The notes below the pieces were generated by a model. That model made no database searches and was not told the DNA's origin. It saw only the letters and a list, made by a program, of their open reading frames with translations. A DNA stretch of 64,000 bases, taken from positions 1 through 64,000 of the forward strand of contig NW_026971273.1 of the NCBI RefSeq assembly GCF_963678635.1. The letters are read 5' to 3'. Of the stretch, positions 1 to 11,919 are shown one piece after another; the stretch's first letter is position 1, and each line of letters starts with the position of its first letter. Source of the stretch: Symsagittifera roscoffensis. Lineage: Eukaryota; Xenacoelomorpha; Acoela; Convolutidae. A program made the position numbers and the translations under genes.

Positions 1-62
1 GGTTACAATCCAATGGATGGACCGCGGACGAAACCCCATTTTTTATCACTTCTGGACATGAG

Positions 63-164
63 AGGAACATCCTGGGTAACGACAATCTCCCGAGAATTGG
101 AATAGAGATAGCCCAACGACAGCCTACTACCCGTCAACAACATATCACGCACAGAATTGTGTAA
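63..164 (+). pseudogene. E1 retropepsin C-terminal fragment
   Basis: This frame reads ILGNDNLPRIGIEI, which matches the end of Gypsy retropepsins, where an ILG(R/N)D-type motif forms the last structural strand. The catalytic DTG/DSG motif would lie upstream, outside the window. The frame closes with TAA at 162-164, and RT continues in another frame. A real protease end is likely because RT follows directly, as in Gypsy pol order. Confidence 0.6.
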
Positions 165-789
165 GTTAAATAATGATTCAGATACGACCCTTAATCTGTA
201 TCATAGGTACAAAGGGCTATTTAACAGAGTGGGAAAAATACCATCGGACAGAAAAGTTACTCATTTCCATTCCCCATTCAAACCTATCCAAACCAAAGGT
301 AGAAGAGTTCCCTTACATCTACTCGATAACGTAAGAACGGATTTAAATAGAATGGAAAAAGAGGGGTATATCATAAAGTTGAACAAATGCGATGAAGATT
401 GTTTTATAAGCCCATTTGTGATTACAAGAAAAAAAGACGGTAGCATCAAGTTGGCATTAGATTCGAAACTATTAAATAAGCAGATATTCAAGAACAAGTA
501 CCAGATGCCAAACATACATGAACTGATCGATAATATTGCTCTTCAACTGTCAAGCAAAGAGTCAGGGGAAGTTTGGTTTAGTAATCTAGATCTAGAGAAC
601 GCATACAGCCAACTAAAATTATGCACAGACACTAGCAAACAGTGTAACTTTAGTATCGTGGGGGGAGAAACCACTGGAACCTATAGGTTTTTAATTCCAG
701 AGGGTAATGGATTCTTTATTGAAAGACATTCCTTTTACCAATTGTTATATCGACGACATTTTAATAGCTTCGAAAGGTTCATTAAATGA
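157..789 (+). pseudogene. E1 reverse transcriptase, fingers and first palm motif
   Basis: This is the N-terminal half of a Gypsy RT. Visible motifs are the DVFS-like approach region replaced by LDNVRTDLNRMEKEGYI, then SPFVITRKKDGSIKLALDS (the fingers K-D-G-S motif) and NLDLENAYSQLKL (palm motif A with its first catalytic Asp, usually DL..AY.Q). The usual PFGL..A...FQ motif is damaged: the frame runs out near TYRFLIPEG and the catalytic YxDD continues in another frame. There is no ATG-driven start; this is an internal pol segment. It is non-functional as it stands. Confidence 0.85.
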
Positions 790-1930
790 ACACAAAGCGA
801 TACTAACAAACCTTTTAAACATTTTGGACAACAAGAACATGGCGGTAAAATGGTAGAAATGTGCATTCTTCCAAAAAGAAATAGAGTGGCTAGGTTTCAA
901 AATATCAAAATCGGGCGTGAAACCATTGGTGGGAAAGTCAGATTCGATTAAAAACCTACCAAACCCCAAAAACATATCTGAACTTAGGTATTTCTTTGGA
1001 TCGATCAATCAGTATATGAAATTCGTCCCGAATTTGTCCGCCCTAAGTTCCCCCCTACGACCACTTCTTGTGAAGAAATCAGTCTACCAATGGAATGACG
1101 AACATACTAAAGCATTTGAAGAACTAAAACAACAGATAGTGAAGATAACAGAGAACAACCATTTCGACATAAAAAGGATGTCAAGACTAAAGACAGACGC
1201 TTCCCATAACGGCTTAGGAGCTACCCTAGAACACTGGAATGGAGAAAATTGGGTAACAATAGCATTCGCCTCCCGATTTTTAAACAACCACGAAAGTAAA
1301 TGTTCTACAAACGAACTTGAAGTGTTGGGAGTAGTCTGGGCTACAGAACATTTTAAAAATTACTTGTATGGTGCCGAATTTGAAATTGTGACGGACCATA
1401 AGGCATTATTATCAGCATTAAAGGCAAACCAGAGCAACAAAACTATGCATAGCAGATTAACCCGTTGGGTAAATCGACTGTTACCATTTAATTTTAAGAT
1501 CAAGCACATTCCGGGAAAAGAAATGGGATTTACAGATTTATTGTCGAGACTACCTTCAGGTAAAGCACTCCCTACTTCACACTACGATAGCGAATTTGTA
1601 GTGGCGACAGTACAAAAGATTGTAGAAAACCTCTCTGTAAATAACGATTGTAAAAAGAATAATTGTAAAAAGAACGAAGTGTATTATCCATTGGATGTAA
1701 ATACGATTAGTAACTTGGATTGTAATAATCCAATGGGTGGAAAGAAAGATTTATCACAAAGCATCAAACGGTCGTTCTTCTCGAATATTCTGAATTACGT
1801 AAACGACACTATCAGAATTTGTAATTCCAATCACTCGCGTTCAGAGTCTTGTACAAGCGGTTGTGTTCCTTTAAACTTATCAAAGTTTGATTTCAATTAT
1901 TTTTACCTATCAGACAAATCTACTTTGTGA
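719..1930 (+). pseudogene. E1 RT YIDD palm, connection and RNase H
   Basis: The frame opens around 719 with CYIDDILIAS, the RT active site with its two Asp, and then meets an in-frame TAG at 854-856. After the stop it runs open to 1930. Residues counted from Met at 917: the thumb motif ISELRYFFGSINQYMKFVPN at 20-39, then RNase H with D94 (KTDASHNG), E133/E135 (TNELEVLG) and D160 (VTDHKALL), and the typical end HIPGKEMGFTDLLSRLP. RNase H therefore keeps its carboxylates. The last 120 residues are low-complexity, Asn/Ser/Lys-rich and lack the HHCC integrase zinc finger expected here. Confidence 0.85.
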
Positions 1931-2075
1931 GAGCGACAAAGTAGATAGAAATCTTCCAAGGAGGTAACTGGTTTAGGAAAACAGTTAACATGAGGGAAGG
2001 CGAACCTTATTTTAAACCACTGGGGAGTAAACCTTTGTCAGACACGAAACATACGGTCACTTAGATAACGGATAT

Positions 2076-3020
2076 GTGATAAGAAAATCGGACTTAGCTT
2101 TTAACAAAACCCAACCGGCAGCTCCTAAGACCTTCACGGCAAGACCGAAAGCGCTAATTAATAGTAATGATTTAGCAGGCAAGCGAAAAAAAAACTCCCC
2201 TTCCAAGAGACGAGACTCAAATATAGGAGGCCCTTCGATGACTTTCACACCAACGGGTGGAAATTCAAGCAAAAAGAGGAGATCATTCTTCACGACCTCG
2301 AAAGGTTCAAAATTCGACTATAATAATCTAGATTCGTCGTTAGCGTTAGACCTTTGGGATAAAGTCATTGACGACTACTTGGGTACGGAAGCGGAAATTG
2401 TATATAATACACCAACTGTTAACCTTCATAATGATTTAGATCAACCAAGGAGTACCATACAAAGCCAGACAAACAACGAGACAACATTCAATGTACCAAC
2501 GGGCACAAGCGACGACCCAATTCGAGTGGATAGCTCTCCGGAGAAGACAGTGGAGACACCAAAAACCCCGATATCTTCAAAACATCGTGTAAGAAGAAAC
2601 CCAGGCCCCCCGAAATTCTATGGCGATAGACGGTTTATCGACCAAGTGACGCTCGGTACGGAGACCATTAGTGCAGTAGACTCCGATGACGAACCGCTTA
2701 TTACGTTTTCCGGTGCAAAGAGTCCAAAACAAATTCCTTCATTCTGTACGACGTCCCCCTCGGATTATCTTACACCCATTGACGAGATCCCACGTCATAC
2801 GATTTTGGTTGCTGAAACCACACAAGACGAACTTTCAACACCTTCCTCTCAGGCGACAAAGACCGCATGGGTATCGCCACCATTGGTAGATGTTACCAGT
2901 AATACTCAGGATGACAACTTTAGTGACATATCCTCGGGCATCGATACCGATGTAAGAATAGAAGCAGATAATTTCCATACTAGATACAACTCTACGATCT
3001 CAAACTCCGAAAACTTTTAA
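2076..3020 (+). pseudogene. E1 integrase C-terminal tail
   Basis: The frame is 314 codons, polar, and rich in Ser, Thr, Pro and Asp. It has a basic N-terminal third (AGKRKKNSPSKRR) and a central HRVRRNPGPPKFYGDRR patch. Basic, proline-bearing tails of this kind end many Gypsy integrases and may help target host chromatin. No catalytic D, D-35-E core is present. It sits directly before the putative 3' LTR, where pol normally ends. It could instead be a degraded third ORF, but no signal peptide or membrane segment is visible. Confidence 0.55.
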
Positions 3021-3210
3021 ACTGTGGTAACATGACATGTGACGTATTTGATTTAGCTTTTATCCATTGGATACCCAGAATTTTTTTTAGCATTTACCTA
3101 GTTAGTGAGTTAGTTAGTTTTCTCTAATTGTAAAAATGCCACATAACCCCATTTGTACATTTCATTTTGTACATTCAGTGTTGATATCTGTGTAAACCTG
3201 TAAGTAGCCT

Positions 3211-3220
3211 GTATAAATTA
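3211..3220 (+). promoter_or_regulatory. TATA-like box in E1 LTR
   Basis: GTATAAATTA lies about 190 bases into the putative LTR, where a U3 promoter element would be expected. This is only a sequence match; no start site can be shown. Confidence 0.25.
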
Positions 3221-3471
3221 CCATATAATTACCTCCATTGTAATTTGTACTCTCTGTAAAAATCCATTGGTGCTAAATGCGGTTACGTTTTGTTTCTTCT
3301 TTGGCCCTGGTGGAGCGAGGGGAGATGGAGTATATGTGTGATATTGGCTACATCGTTGAGCGGGCAGATATTAATTTTTGTCCACTGGGGAATGTTGTGA
3401 TTCAGTATTTTTTAGTATGTTATAACCATGACCTCTATTACCTAATTACGTACCAGTCAATGTTAACTCTA

Positions 3472-3490
3472 CGAAGTCCAGTGGACTTCG
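3472..3490. repeat. Perfect 9-bp inverted repeat in E1 LTR
   Basis: The arms CGAAGTCCA and TGGACTTCG flank a single G. The stem lies about 100 bases before the LTR end and could form a hairpin near the RNA 3' processing region or be a dyad binding site. Confidence 0.5.
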
Positions 3491-3639
3491 ACTCACTAGT
3501 TGCTCTTTTTAGACTACAGTCAGTTTTAATTCAACCAATACTTTTATTCTCTTTTAACTTTAGTTAGATACAATAGTTACCAGTGGTACATCTTAACTTT
3601 TTATTAATATGACCAAACACACATGAATATTTACAAAAA

Positions 3640-4240
3640 ACTAAAGAAAAAAGGGTCTAGTATTTAATACAAAACCGAAAAAACCAAAAACAAAAAAAAA
3701 TATAGTAGAAGTCATTCACTCCAACGAGATGTGATCCGACCCTCTCATTTGTTGTTGTTGGATATATTGTTGCTACAGGCCTTTAGATAAAGCATAATCG
3801 TTACGGTCTTAAATTTTGCCTTTTTCTGGTGCCTGTAATGAAAGGGTTGTTTGAGTATTTACGCACGTTAATGCTTATTTGTGCTCAATCAGGAAAGATC
3901 TCGGATTTAGAGCGGAAGACATATCCGGCAAGCAGTGCAAGGAGCAGCTGGAAGGGTCTCAAGACAACAACAATAGACTATTGGGTATCGTCAACAAGCT
4001 TTGTATCCATTTTAATAAAGATATTAAGATTTCAATATGTGGGGCGCTCAACAGTGACTGCACTGTAGTGACCCTCCAACGAGTTGCGAATTTAGAGTTA
4101 AGCACCTAAATTCAGATATTGAACGGACACGGATGGGTACTTTTTTATTATGATTACCTTTTATACTGCCTATATTATAATTTCAATATAGTTTTTTAGA
4201 AAACAAAGCGCAAGAAGACCGTTTTTTTTGGTCGAAATAG
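3640..4240 (+). repeat. 5' leader block A of E2 (A-rich, shared with E3)
   Basis: An A-rich stretch is followed by ACGAGATGTGATC and a TTGTTGTTG run. Next comes a segment with TTTGAGTATTTA and TTGGGTATCGT, and the block ends near the word GAATTTAGAGTTAAG. The same words occur in the same order at about 44840-45500 before E3. Short open frames inside it do not match between the copies, so I treat it as non-coding leader or LTR-type sequence. Confidence 0.6.
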
Positions 4241-4510
4241 TGATATGTTGATTCCCCACAAATCGCCCTTTTTTTTAATAGATATCTTTTTAAACAAAAA
4301 AAAGCGCTAAAGTAGTGATTTACATCGAAACTGCATTAGTACAAATAGTGGAGCCGGTTAAATTTAGTTCGGACGTGGTTGGAACTAAATGGGTGTCAAA
4401 ATGGGTGTCTAAATGGGTGTCAAAATGCGATTTTTGGAAAAACTAAACGACATAAAATAGAAAAATGTTTCGATGTTTTTGAGTTAGAGCGATAAAACTT
4501 AATCTTCAGA

Positions 4511-5290
4511 CAACATGCACTGGTGAATCGACAGGTTTTAAACTCGTTTGCCAAAAACCTTCCTGGGACCAGTAAAATTCAACTTAATGTGTTTGGTTTA
4601 GTGGATTCATCAATGCGGAAGGGTCCAAATAGCAATGCTTTTGGCATTTTTTTTTTCAACTTGATCAATTTAGATCGGGTTTATTGCATTGAACTCAAAA
4701 ATTAGAGGCCTTCTGAGCTCGGATCAAAAATTTTTAGGTCAAAAAGAGAAGAATTGCGGAAAAATTTAGGAGGAACCTATTAGTTTGAAAGTTTTTTGAG
4801 TTCGCATAAAAAACACTTTGCCTTCTAACTTTAGAAAATCTGCGCCGATCTAGTTCAACTTCGTATCGTTTGAAAAGAAATTAAGTAGTGTCACTCAAAA
4901 ACTAATTGTTTCTGACAAAAAATCTTGGAAAACGTTTTAGATTGTTTCTAGCGAAACTACCGATTCTGTAGGTAGTTGTTTCATGCTTTGTAATTTTTTC
5001 TAGAAAGCCCTAATACCCCTACCAAACGGTAGCAACAGTCAAATAGGGCGGTTTTACATTCGTCTCGACAACATGGAATGGTAAAGGAACCGAGAAAACG
5101 ACACTCGAGTCAAGAATAGGCTGATTATAAGACCCCTCACAGTTAAGGAAAATGGTTAAATAAGCAGCGCAGCTTCAATCCGGACGGGTCTCGGGCCAAA
5201 ACAAACATTACTATTTAATTTATTTTGTATATTAGGCTCTAAGACGGTATACGGAAAGGTCTCCGGTTTTGTTTTTACCGACTCGGAGGA
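4511..5290 (+). repeat. Leader block B, copy 1
   Basis: The block starts CAACATGCACTGGTGAATCG and ends near ACCGACTCGGA. It contains TAGAGGCCTTCTGAGCTCGG, CAAACGGTAGCAACAG and AAGACCCCTCACAGTTAAGG. The same words recur in order in three other blocks in the E2 leader, and fragments occur before E3. No coding frame is shared. This copy is the most diverged, so it is probably the ancestral leader portion, while the later copies were carried in by duplication. Confidence 0.7.
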
Positions 5291-6140
5291 TTCCTGTTTT
5301 TGCCAATCCGAAGGGTCATTTTTTGCCAATCAGGAGGAATCCCAATTCGAAGGGGTCCTTTTTTGTCAATTGGGAGGGGTCCTAGAAAAATATATTTTTA
5401 ACGAACACAACCGTAGGGATCCCAACAAGTACGTATACGAAAGTAAGTTATAAAACGAATAGCATAATGATATTAGGAAATAAGCAGAGACTGCACAGGG
5501 TTCTGTTTTTGCCAATCCGGAATTGTCATAATTTGCCAATCTTAAGGGGTCCTAATTCAGAGGGGTCCTGTTTTTGCTAATCCGGAAGAGCCATAATTTT
5601 GCCAGTCCGGAAGGGTCCTACTTTAGCCTTCCGGTGGTGTCCCAATTCGGAGGGGTCCTGTTTTTGTCAGTTAGAAGGGGTTCTAGAAATATATATTTTT
5701 AACGAATGCAATCGTAGGGATCCTAACATGTACGTAGACGAAAGTAAGATACAAAAAGAATAGCATATAGATAGAAAGTAAATAAGCAGACCAAGAAAAA
5801 CAAGAAACCAGTGACTGCTGTAGTAACTTGCCTTTAAATAAAAAATGAAATGACCACAGTGAAACAAAAACAGGTTTAAACCCGGAGATTCGCGTTTCTA
5901 GGTCTAACTGATTTCGACATTGAGTTTTTTGGTTCAAAATTCAAATCCATTTTTGGAAGAGTGGTTGCTTTAAGAGTTTTAGTGGGCCTTGCTCGGACAA
6001 TCCGAAGGCAGATATGTAACACAGAGCTCGGTTGGTGCAAAATTCGACCACTTACGAAAAATACCGCCTTCAAGTTTTGTCTGTCTAGTGCGGCACTGAA
6101 CAGGGAAATCGTTTTCTTTAGAATCAAGTTCGACAATTAA
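5290..6140. repeat. Diverged 714-type unit before trapped gag start, copy 1
   Basis: Minisatellite steps (5290-5700) are followed by the conserved unit core, with words such as GTGGTTGCTTTAAGAGTTTT and CAATCCGAAGGCAGATATG. This unit type, with ACCACTTACGAAAAATACCG, differs from the array units and is repeated at 10640-11260. It directly precedes a gag-like start, as the last unit does in the intact layout. Confidence 0.8.
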
Positions 6141-6495
6141 ATTGCGACAGACCAACTGCAATACACGTAACTTTTTTCGAAATATGTTTTCTCCTTTTCT
6201 TTTTCTGGTTTTAAATCCTCATTAATTGTTCTCGATTGGGTAGTGACTACACTTACTTTAAAATATAATGATATCATCGGTCTGTGCTAGCTTTATACCC
6301 AATAAGCAAAAATAAAATGCTTGCATAAATTGCATACACGCTGTACTGTAATAACTTATAAGGATTCGTGGTCACTTGTTAAGTGAAGCTTTTGGACTTT
6401 ATCGTGTTGTGTTATTAATATCAGTAGTCAAACAATAAAATCAGCAGCAGGTGAATGGAGTGTGTTGTGTAAGCAGTAAGGAGCGATGAACTAAA

Positions 6496-6648
6496 ATGGA
6501 TCTGGACAAGTCGAGAAAACCTAAACAAAGTGTTAGCTCTTGTAAAATTATACCAAAGAAACAAAGAAAATTAATGAATGACCCTTTTTTGTGGAAAGTA
6601 CTGAATGGACTTGGAACAAGAAATAAAAAATTCAGGCGGATTGTTTGA
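6496..6648 (+). pseudogene. Trapped truncated gag start, copy 1
   Basis: A 50-codon frame starting MDLDKSRKPKQSVSS matches the N-terminus of the E2 gag (MSLNKSRIPKQNDSS at 19774) over its length, including the basic KKQRK stretch and the DPF word. It stops after KFRRIV. Matching residues (GERSNVGIRDPLKL, like GRERGNAGSIDPPKL) continue in another frame to about 6745, where leader block B begins. This is the start of gag caught in the leader duplication, not a working gene. The antisense 113-codon frame here is a shadow. Confidence 0.8.
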
Positions 6649-6800
6649 AAAAACCTCGTAGGAGAAAGGAGCAATGTTGGAATTAGAGATCCACTGAAAC
6701 TCCGCTCTGAACGAGAACCGGGCAGAACGTGGAAAGTAGGATACTGACAACAAGAGTAAACTGCTAATTGAGTGAAAGCCACAAATTTTGCTGTTCAGGC

Positions 6801-7560
6801 AACATACACTAGTGAATCGACAAATTTCAAAACGTGTTTGCCAACAACTTCCCTGGCCCCAGTGAAATCGAACCTAACGTGTTTGATTTAGTGGAGTCAT
6901 CAATCCGGAAGGATCCAAATAGCATTGTTTTTGGCAAATTTTTTCAACTGGATCATTTTACATTGAATTTTTTTGAATTCAACTAGAAAAGTAGAGACCT
7001 TTTGAGCTCGGATCAACAATTGTTAGGTCAATAAGAAAAGAATTGCGAAAAAGTTAGGCGCAATTATATGTTTGAAAATTTTTTGAGTTCTTGTCAAAGA
7101 CGTTTCAGCATATAGTTTCGGAAAAACTGCACCGATTTAGTTCATCTTGGTATCATTAGAACAGCACTTAAGTAGATTTACTCAAAAATTAATTGTTTCT
7201 TAAAAAAAGTTGAGAAAATTTATTCGATTGTTTAAGCAAAACTATGGATTTTTGTAGGGAGACCGTTCCCTTTTTTAAATTTGATTTTCGAAGGACCTTA
7301 TACTCATACCAAACGGTAGCAACAATTAATTGAGGCTATTACAAAACCGCCTTGTTAAGGAACCTAGAAAACGACAGTCGAGTCAAGAAAGGCTAATCAT
7401 AAGACCCCTCTCAGTTAAGGAAAATTAATAAGTAAGCATTTTAGTTTCAATCCGGAGGGGTCTAGGAACAAAACAAACCCTTCCTAATTAGTTTTTTTTG
7501 TATAATAGGCTCTTGAACCGTATATGGAAATGTCTCCGGTATTGTTTTTACCGACTCGGA
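6801..7560 (+). repeat. Leader block B, copy 2
   Basis: This is a near-duplicate of the block at 11920-12669, with a few substitutions and a small indel near 7205. It follows directly after a truncated gag start and precedes a run of 714-bp units. That reproduces the order leader block, repeat units, gag start seen across the element. It is non-coding. Confidence 0.8.
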
Positions 7561-10500
7561 TGAGTCCTGTTTTTGCTAATCCGAGGGGTCATATTTTGCC
7601 AATCCTGAGGGTCTCAATTCGGAGGTGTCCTGTTTTTGTCAATCAGGACGGATCCGAATTAGGAGGGGCCTCAATTCGGAGGGGTCTACTCTTTGCCAAT
7701 CCGGAAGGTTCAATTGTTGCCAATCCGGAAGGGTCATTTTTTGCCAATCTGGTGGAGTCCCATCTCGGAAGGGTTCTGTTTTTACAATCCGGAAGGATCC
7801 TTTTTCTGCCAATCCGGAAGAGTCCTACTTTCGTCAATCTGGAGGGGCCCATAATTCGGAGTGGTCCTTTTTTATCAATTGGGAGGGGTCCTAGAAAAAT
7901 ATATAATTTTTAACAAACACAATCGTAGGGATCCTAACACGTACGTAGACGAAAATAAGTTAAAAAAATAAAAGCATGAAGATATTAGGAAATAAGCAGA
8001 GACTGCACTGGTAATTTGATTTATTATAAAAATTGAAAAGACCACAGTGAAATAAAAACAGGCTTAAAACCGAAGATTCGCGACTCTAGGTCTAACTGAA
8101 TTCGACATTGATTTATTTGGATGCAAAATCCAAATCACTTTTTGGAAGAGTGGTCGCCTTGAGAGTTTTAGCAGGCCTATTTCGGGCAATCCGAAGGCAG
8201 ATATGTAACACAGACCTCAGTGGCTGCAATATTCGCCCAGTTGGGAAAAACACTGCCTTCAAGTTTTGTCTGTTTAGTGCGACACTAAACAGGGAAAACT
8301 CTTTCTTTAGAACAACCCGGGGGGGTCTCAATTTGGAGGTGTCCTGTTTTTGTCAATCAGGACGGTTCCGAAATAGGAGGGGCCTCAATTCGGAGGGGTC
8401 CACTCTTTGCCAATCCGGAAGGTTCAAATGTTGCCAATCCGGAAGGGTCATTTTTTGCCAATCTGGCGGAGTCCCATCTGGGAAGGGTTCTGTTTTTACA
8501 ATCCGGAAGGATCCTTTTTTTGCCAATCCGGAAGAGTCCTACTTTCGTCAATCTGGAGGGGCCCATAATTCGGAGTGGTCCTTTTTTGTCAATTGGGAGG
8601 GGTCCTAGAAAAATATTTAATCTTTAACGAACACAATCGTAGGGATCCTAACACGTACGTAGACGAAAATAAGTTACAAAAATAAAAGCATGAAGATATT
8701 AGGAAATAAGCAGAGACTGCACTGGTAATTTGATTTATAATAAAAACTGAAAAGACCACAGTGAAATAAAAACAGGCTTAAAACCGAAGATTCGCGACTC
8801 TAGGTCTAACTGAATTTGACATTGATTTATTTGGATGCAAAATCCAAATCACTTTTTGGAAAAGTGGTCGCCTTGAGAGTTTTAGCAGGCCTATTTCGGG
8901 CAATCCGAAGGCAGATATGTAACACAGACCTCAGTGGCTGCAATATTCGCCCGGTTGGGAAAAACACTGCCTTCAAGTTTCGTCTGTTTAGTGCGACACT
9001 AAACAGGGAAAGCTCTTTCTTTAGAACAACCCGGGGGGGTCTCAATTCGGAGGTGTCCTGTTTTTGTCAATCAGGACGGATCCGAATTAGGAGGGGCCTC
9101 AATTCGGAGGGGTCCACTCTTTGCCAATCCGGAAGGTTCAAATGTTGCCAATCCGGAAGGGTCATTTTTTGCCAATCTGGTGGAGTCCCATCTCGGAAGG
9201 GTTCTGTTTTTACAATCCGGAAGGATCCTTTTTTTGCCATTCCGGAAGAATCCTACTTTCGTCAATCTGGAGGGGCCCATAATTCGGAGTGGTCCTTTTT
9301 TGTCAATTGGGAGGGGTCCTAGAAAAATATATAATTTTTAACGAACACAATCGTAGGGATCCTAACACGTACGTAGACGAAAATAAGTTACAAAAATAAA
9401 AGCATGAAGATATTAGGAAATAGGCAGAGACTGCACTGGTAATTTAAATTATAATAAAAACTGAAAAGACCACAGTGAAATAAAAACAGGCTTAAAACCG
9501 AAGAATCGCGACTCTAGGTCTAACTGAATTCGACATTGATTTATTTGGATGCAAAATCTCTTTGGAAGAGTGGTCGCCTTGAGAGTTTTAGCAGGCCTAT
9601 TTCGGGCAATCCGAAGGCAGATATGTAACACAGACCTCAGTGGCTGCAATATTCGCCCAGTTGGGAAAAACACTGCCTTCAAATTTCGTCTGTTTAGTGC
9701 GACACTAAACAGGGAAAGCTCTTTCTTTAGAACAACCCGGGGGGTCTCAATTCGGAGGTGTCCTGTTTTTGTTAATCAGGACGGATCCGAATTAGGAGGG
9801 GCCTCAATTCGGAGGGATCCACTCTTTGCCAATCCGGAAGGTTCAAATGTTGCCAATCCGGAAGGGTCATTTTTTGCCAATCTGGTGGAGTCCCATCTCG
9901 GAAGGGTTCTGTTTTTACAATCCGGAAGGATCCTTTTTTTGCCAATCCGGAAGAATCCTACTTTCGTCAATCTGGAGGGGCCCATAATTCGGAGTGGTCC
10001 TTTTTTGTCAATTGGGAGGGGTCCTAGAAAAATATATAATTTTTAACGAACACAATCGTAGGGATCCTAACACGTACGTAGACGAAAATAAGTTACAAAA
10101 ATAAAAGCATGAAGATATTAGGAAATAGGCAGAGACTGCACTGGTAATTTAATTTATAATAAAAACTGAAAAGACCACAGTGAAATAAAAACAGGCTTAA
10201 AACCGAAGATTCGCGACTCTAGGTCTAACTGAATTCGACATTGATTTATTTGGAAGCAAAATCTCTTTGGAAGAGTGGTCGCCTTGAGAGTTTTAGCAGG
10301 CCTATTTCGGGCAATCCGAAGGCAGATCTGTAACACTGACCTCAGTGGCTACAATATTCGCCCAGTTGGGAAAAACACTGCCTTCAAGTTTTGTCTGTTT
10401 AGTGCGACACTAAACAGGGAAAGCTCTTTCTTTAGAACAACCCGGAGGGTCTCAATTCGGAGGGGTCCTGTTTTGTCAATCCGGACGGGTCCGAAATCGG

Positions 10501-10640
10501 AATGGTCCTGTTTTGCCAATCTAGAGGAGTCCAAATTCGGAAAGGTTCTGTTTTTTGCAATCCGGAAGGATCATTTTTTGCCAATCCGGAAGAGTCTTTT
10601 TTTCGTCAATCCGGAGGGGCCCTAATTCGGAGGGGTCCTT
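7561..10640. repeat. 714-bp higher-order tandem array, block 1
   Basis: The anchor TT(C/T)GACATTGATTTATTTGG occurs at 8101, 8815, 9529 and 10234, spacings of 714, 714 and 705. Each unit has two halves. One is a conserved unique part (GTGGTCGCCTTGAGAGTTTT, GGCAATCCGAAGGCAGATAT, GACACTAAACAGGG). The other is a minisatellite of ~27-31-bp steps built on TTTTTGCCAATCCGGAAGGGTC. Long frames across the array arise because the steps are often open in several frames on both strands; I do not regard them as genes. Confidence 0.95.
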
Positions 10641-11615
10641 TTTTGTCATATTTTTCCAATCTTAAGGGGTCCTAATTCAAAGGGGTCCTGTTTTTGCTAA
10701 TCCGGAAGAGCCATAATTTTGCCAGTCCGGAAGGGTCCTACTTTAGCCTTCCGGTGGTGTCCCAATTCGGAGGGGTCCTGTTTTTGTCAGTTAGAAGGGG
10801 TTCTAGAAATATATATTTTTAACGAATGCAATCGTAGGGATCCTAACACGTACGTAGACGAAAGTAAGATACAAAAAGAATAGCATATAGATAGAAAGTA
10901 AATAAGCAGACCAAGAAAAACAAGAAACCAGTGACTGCTGTAGTAACTTGCCTTTAAATAAAAAATGAAATGACCACAGTGAAACAAAAACAGGTTTAAA
11001 CCCGGAGATTCGCGTCTCTAGGTCTAACTGATTTCGACATTGAGTTTTTTGGTTCAAAATTCAAATCCATTTTTGGAAGAGTGGTTGCTTTAAGAGTTTT
11101 AGTGGGCCTTGCTCGGACAATCCGAAGGCAGATATGTAACACAGAGCTCGGTTGGTGCAAAATTCGACCACTTACGAAAAATACCGCCTTCAAGTTTTGT
11201 CTGTCTAGTGCGGCACTGAACAGGGAAATCTTTTTCTTTAGAATCATGTTCGACAATTAAATTGCGACAGACCAACTGCAATACACGTAACTTTTTTCGA
11301 AATATGTTTTCTCCTTTTCTTTTTCTGGTTTTAAATCCTCATTAATTGTTCTCGATTGGGTAGTGACTACACTTACTTTAAAATATAATGATATCATCGG
11401 TCTGTGCTAGCTTTATACCCAATAAGCAAAAATAAAATGCTTGCATAAATTGCATACACGCTGTACTGTAATAACTTATAAGGATTCGTGGTCACTTGTT
11501 AAGTGAAGCTTTTGGACTTTATCGTGATGTGTTATTAATATCAGTAGTCAAACAATAAAATCAGCAGCAGGTGAATGGAGTGTGTTGTGTAAGCAGTAAG
11601 GAGCGATGAACTAAA

Positions 11616-11780
11616 ATGGATCTGGACAAGTCGAGAAAACCTAAACAAAGTGTTAGCTCTTGTAAAATTATACCAAAGAAACAAAGAAAATTAATGAATG
11701 ACCCTTTTTTGTGGAAAGTACTGAATGGACTTGGAACAAAAAAAAAAAATTCATGCGGATTGTTTGAAAAAACCTCGTAG
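11616..11780 (+). pseudogene. Trapped truncated gag start, copy 2
   Basis: This is the duplicate of the frame at 6496. It begins with the same MDLDKSRKPKQSVSS residues but has a 12-A run at 11738-11749 where copy 1 has a mixed 13-base A-rich run. The one-base difference shifts the frame and moves the stop to 11778-11780. Otherwise the two copies are nearly identical. Confidence 0.8.
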
Positions 11781-11919
11781 GAGAAAGGAGCAATGTTGGA
11801 ATTAGAGATCCACTGAAACTCCGCTCTGAACGAGAACCGGGCAGAACGTGGAAAGTAGGATACTGACAACAAGAGTAAACTGCTAATTGAGTGAAAGCCA
11901 CAAATTTTGCTGTTCAGGC

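Larger units (their letters stand above)
1..3590 (+). mobile_element. E1: truncated Ty3/Gypsy LTR retrotransposon
   Basis: This is the 3' part of a Ty3/Gypsy element whose 5' LTR, gag and most of the protease lie outside the window. Reading left to right there is a protease C-terminus, reverse transcriptase (RT), RNase H, a proline/arginine-bearing integrase tail and a TG...CA block that fits a 3' LTR. The order matches Gypsy pol. There is no zinc-binding or catalytic integrase core between RNase H and the tail, so an internal deletion has removed it. Stops and a frame change in RT show the copy is dead. Confidence 0.85.
3023..3590 (+). repeat. Putative 3' LTR of E1
   Basis: A 568-bp block begins TGTGGTAACATG three bases after the stop of the preceding ORF and ends GTTACCAGTGGTACA. 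It therefore has TG...CA termini with short inverted GGTAAC/GTTACC arms. It is AT-rich, contains a TATAAA-like box and carries no credible gene. The matching 5' LTR is outside the window, so the boundaries are inferred from termini only. No clear polypurine tract precedes it. Confidence 0.5.
5527..10640. repeat. Super-duplication, copy 1
   Basis: This 5.1-kb segment consists of a header, a truncated gag start, leader block B and four 714-bp units. It is followed immediately by a second copy. Homologous points are offset by 5120 bases near the start and 5109-5110 bases further on. The junction word CCAATCTTAAGGGGTCC occurs at about 5536 and about 10655. Confidence 0.85.

Noticed and set aside
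3277-3567. 96-codon ORF with hydrophobic C-terminus
   Set aside because: Lies wholly inside the putative E1 LTR and has no motif or second copy.
3829-4109. Two overlapping ORFs of 76-79 codons
   Set aside because: The homologous E3 leader region does not keep the frame, so it is leader sequence.
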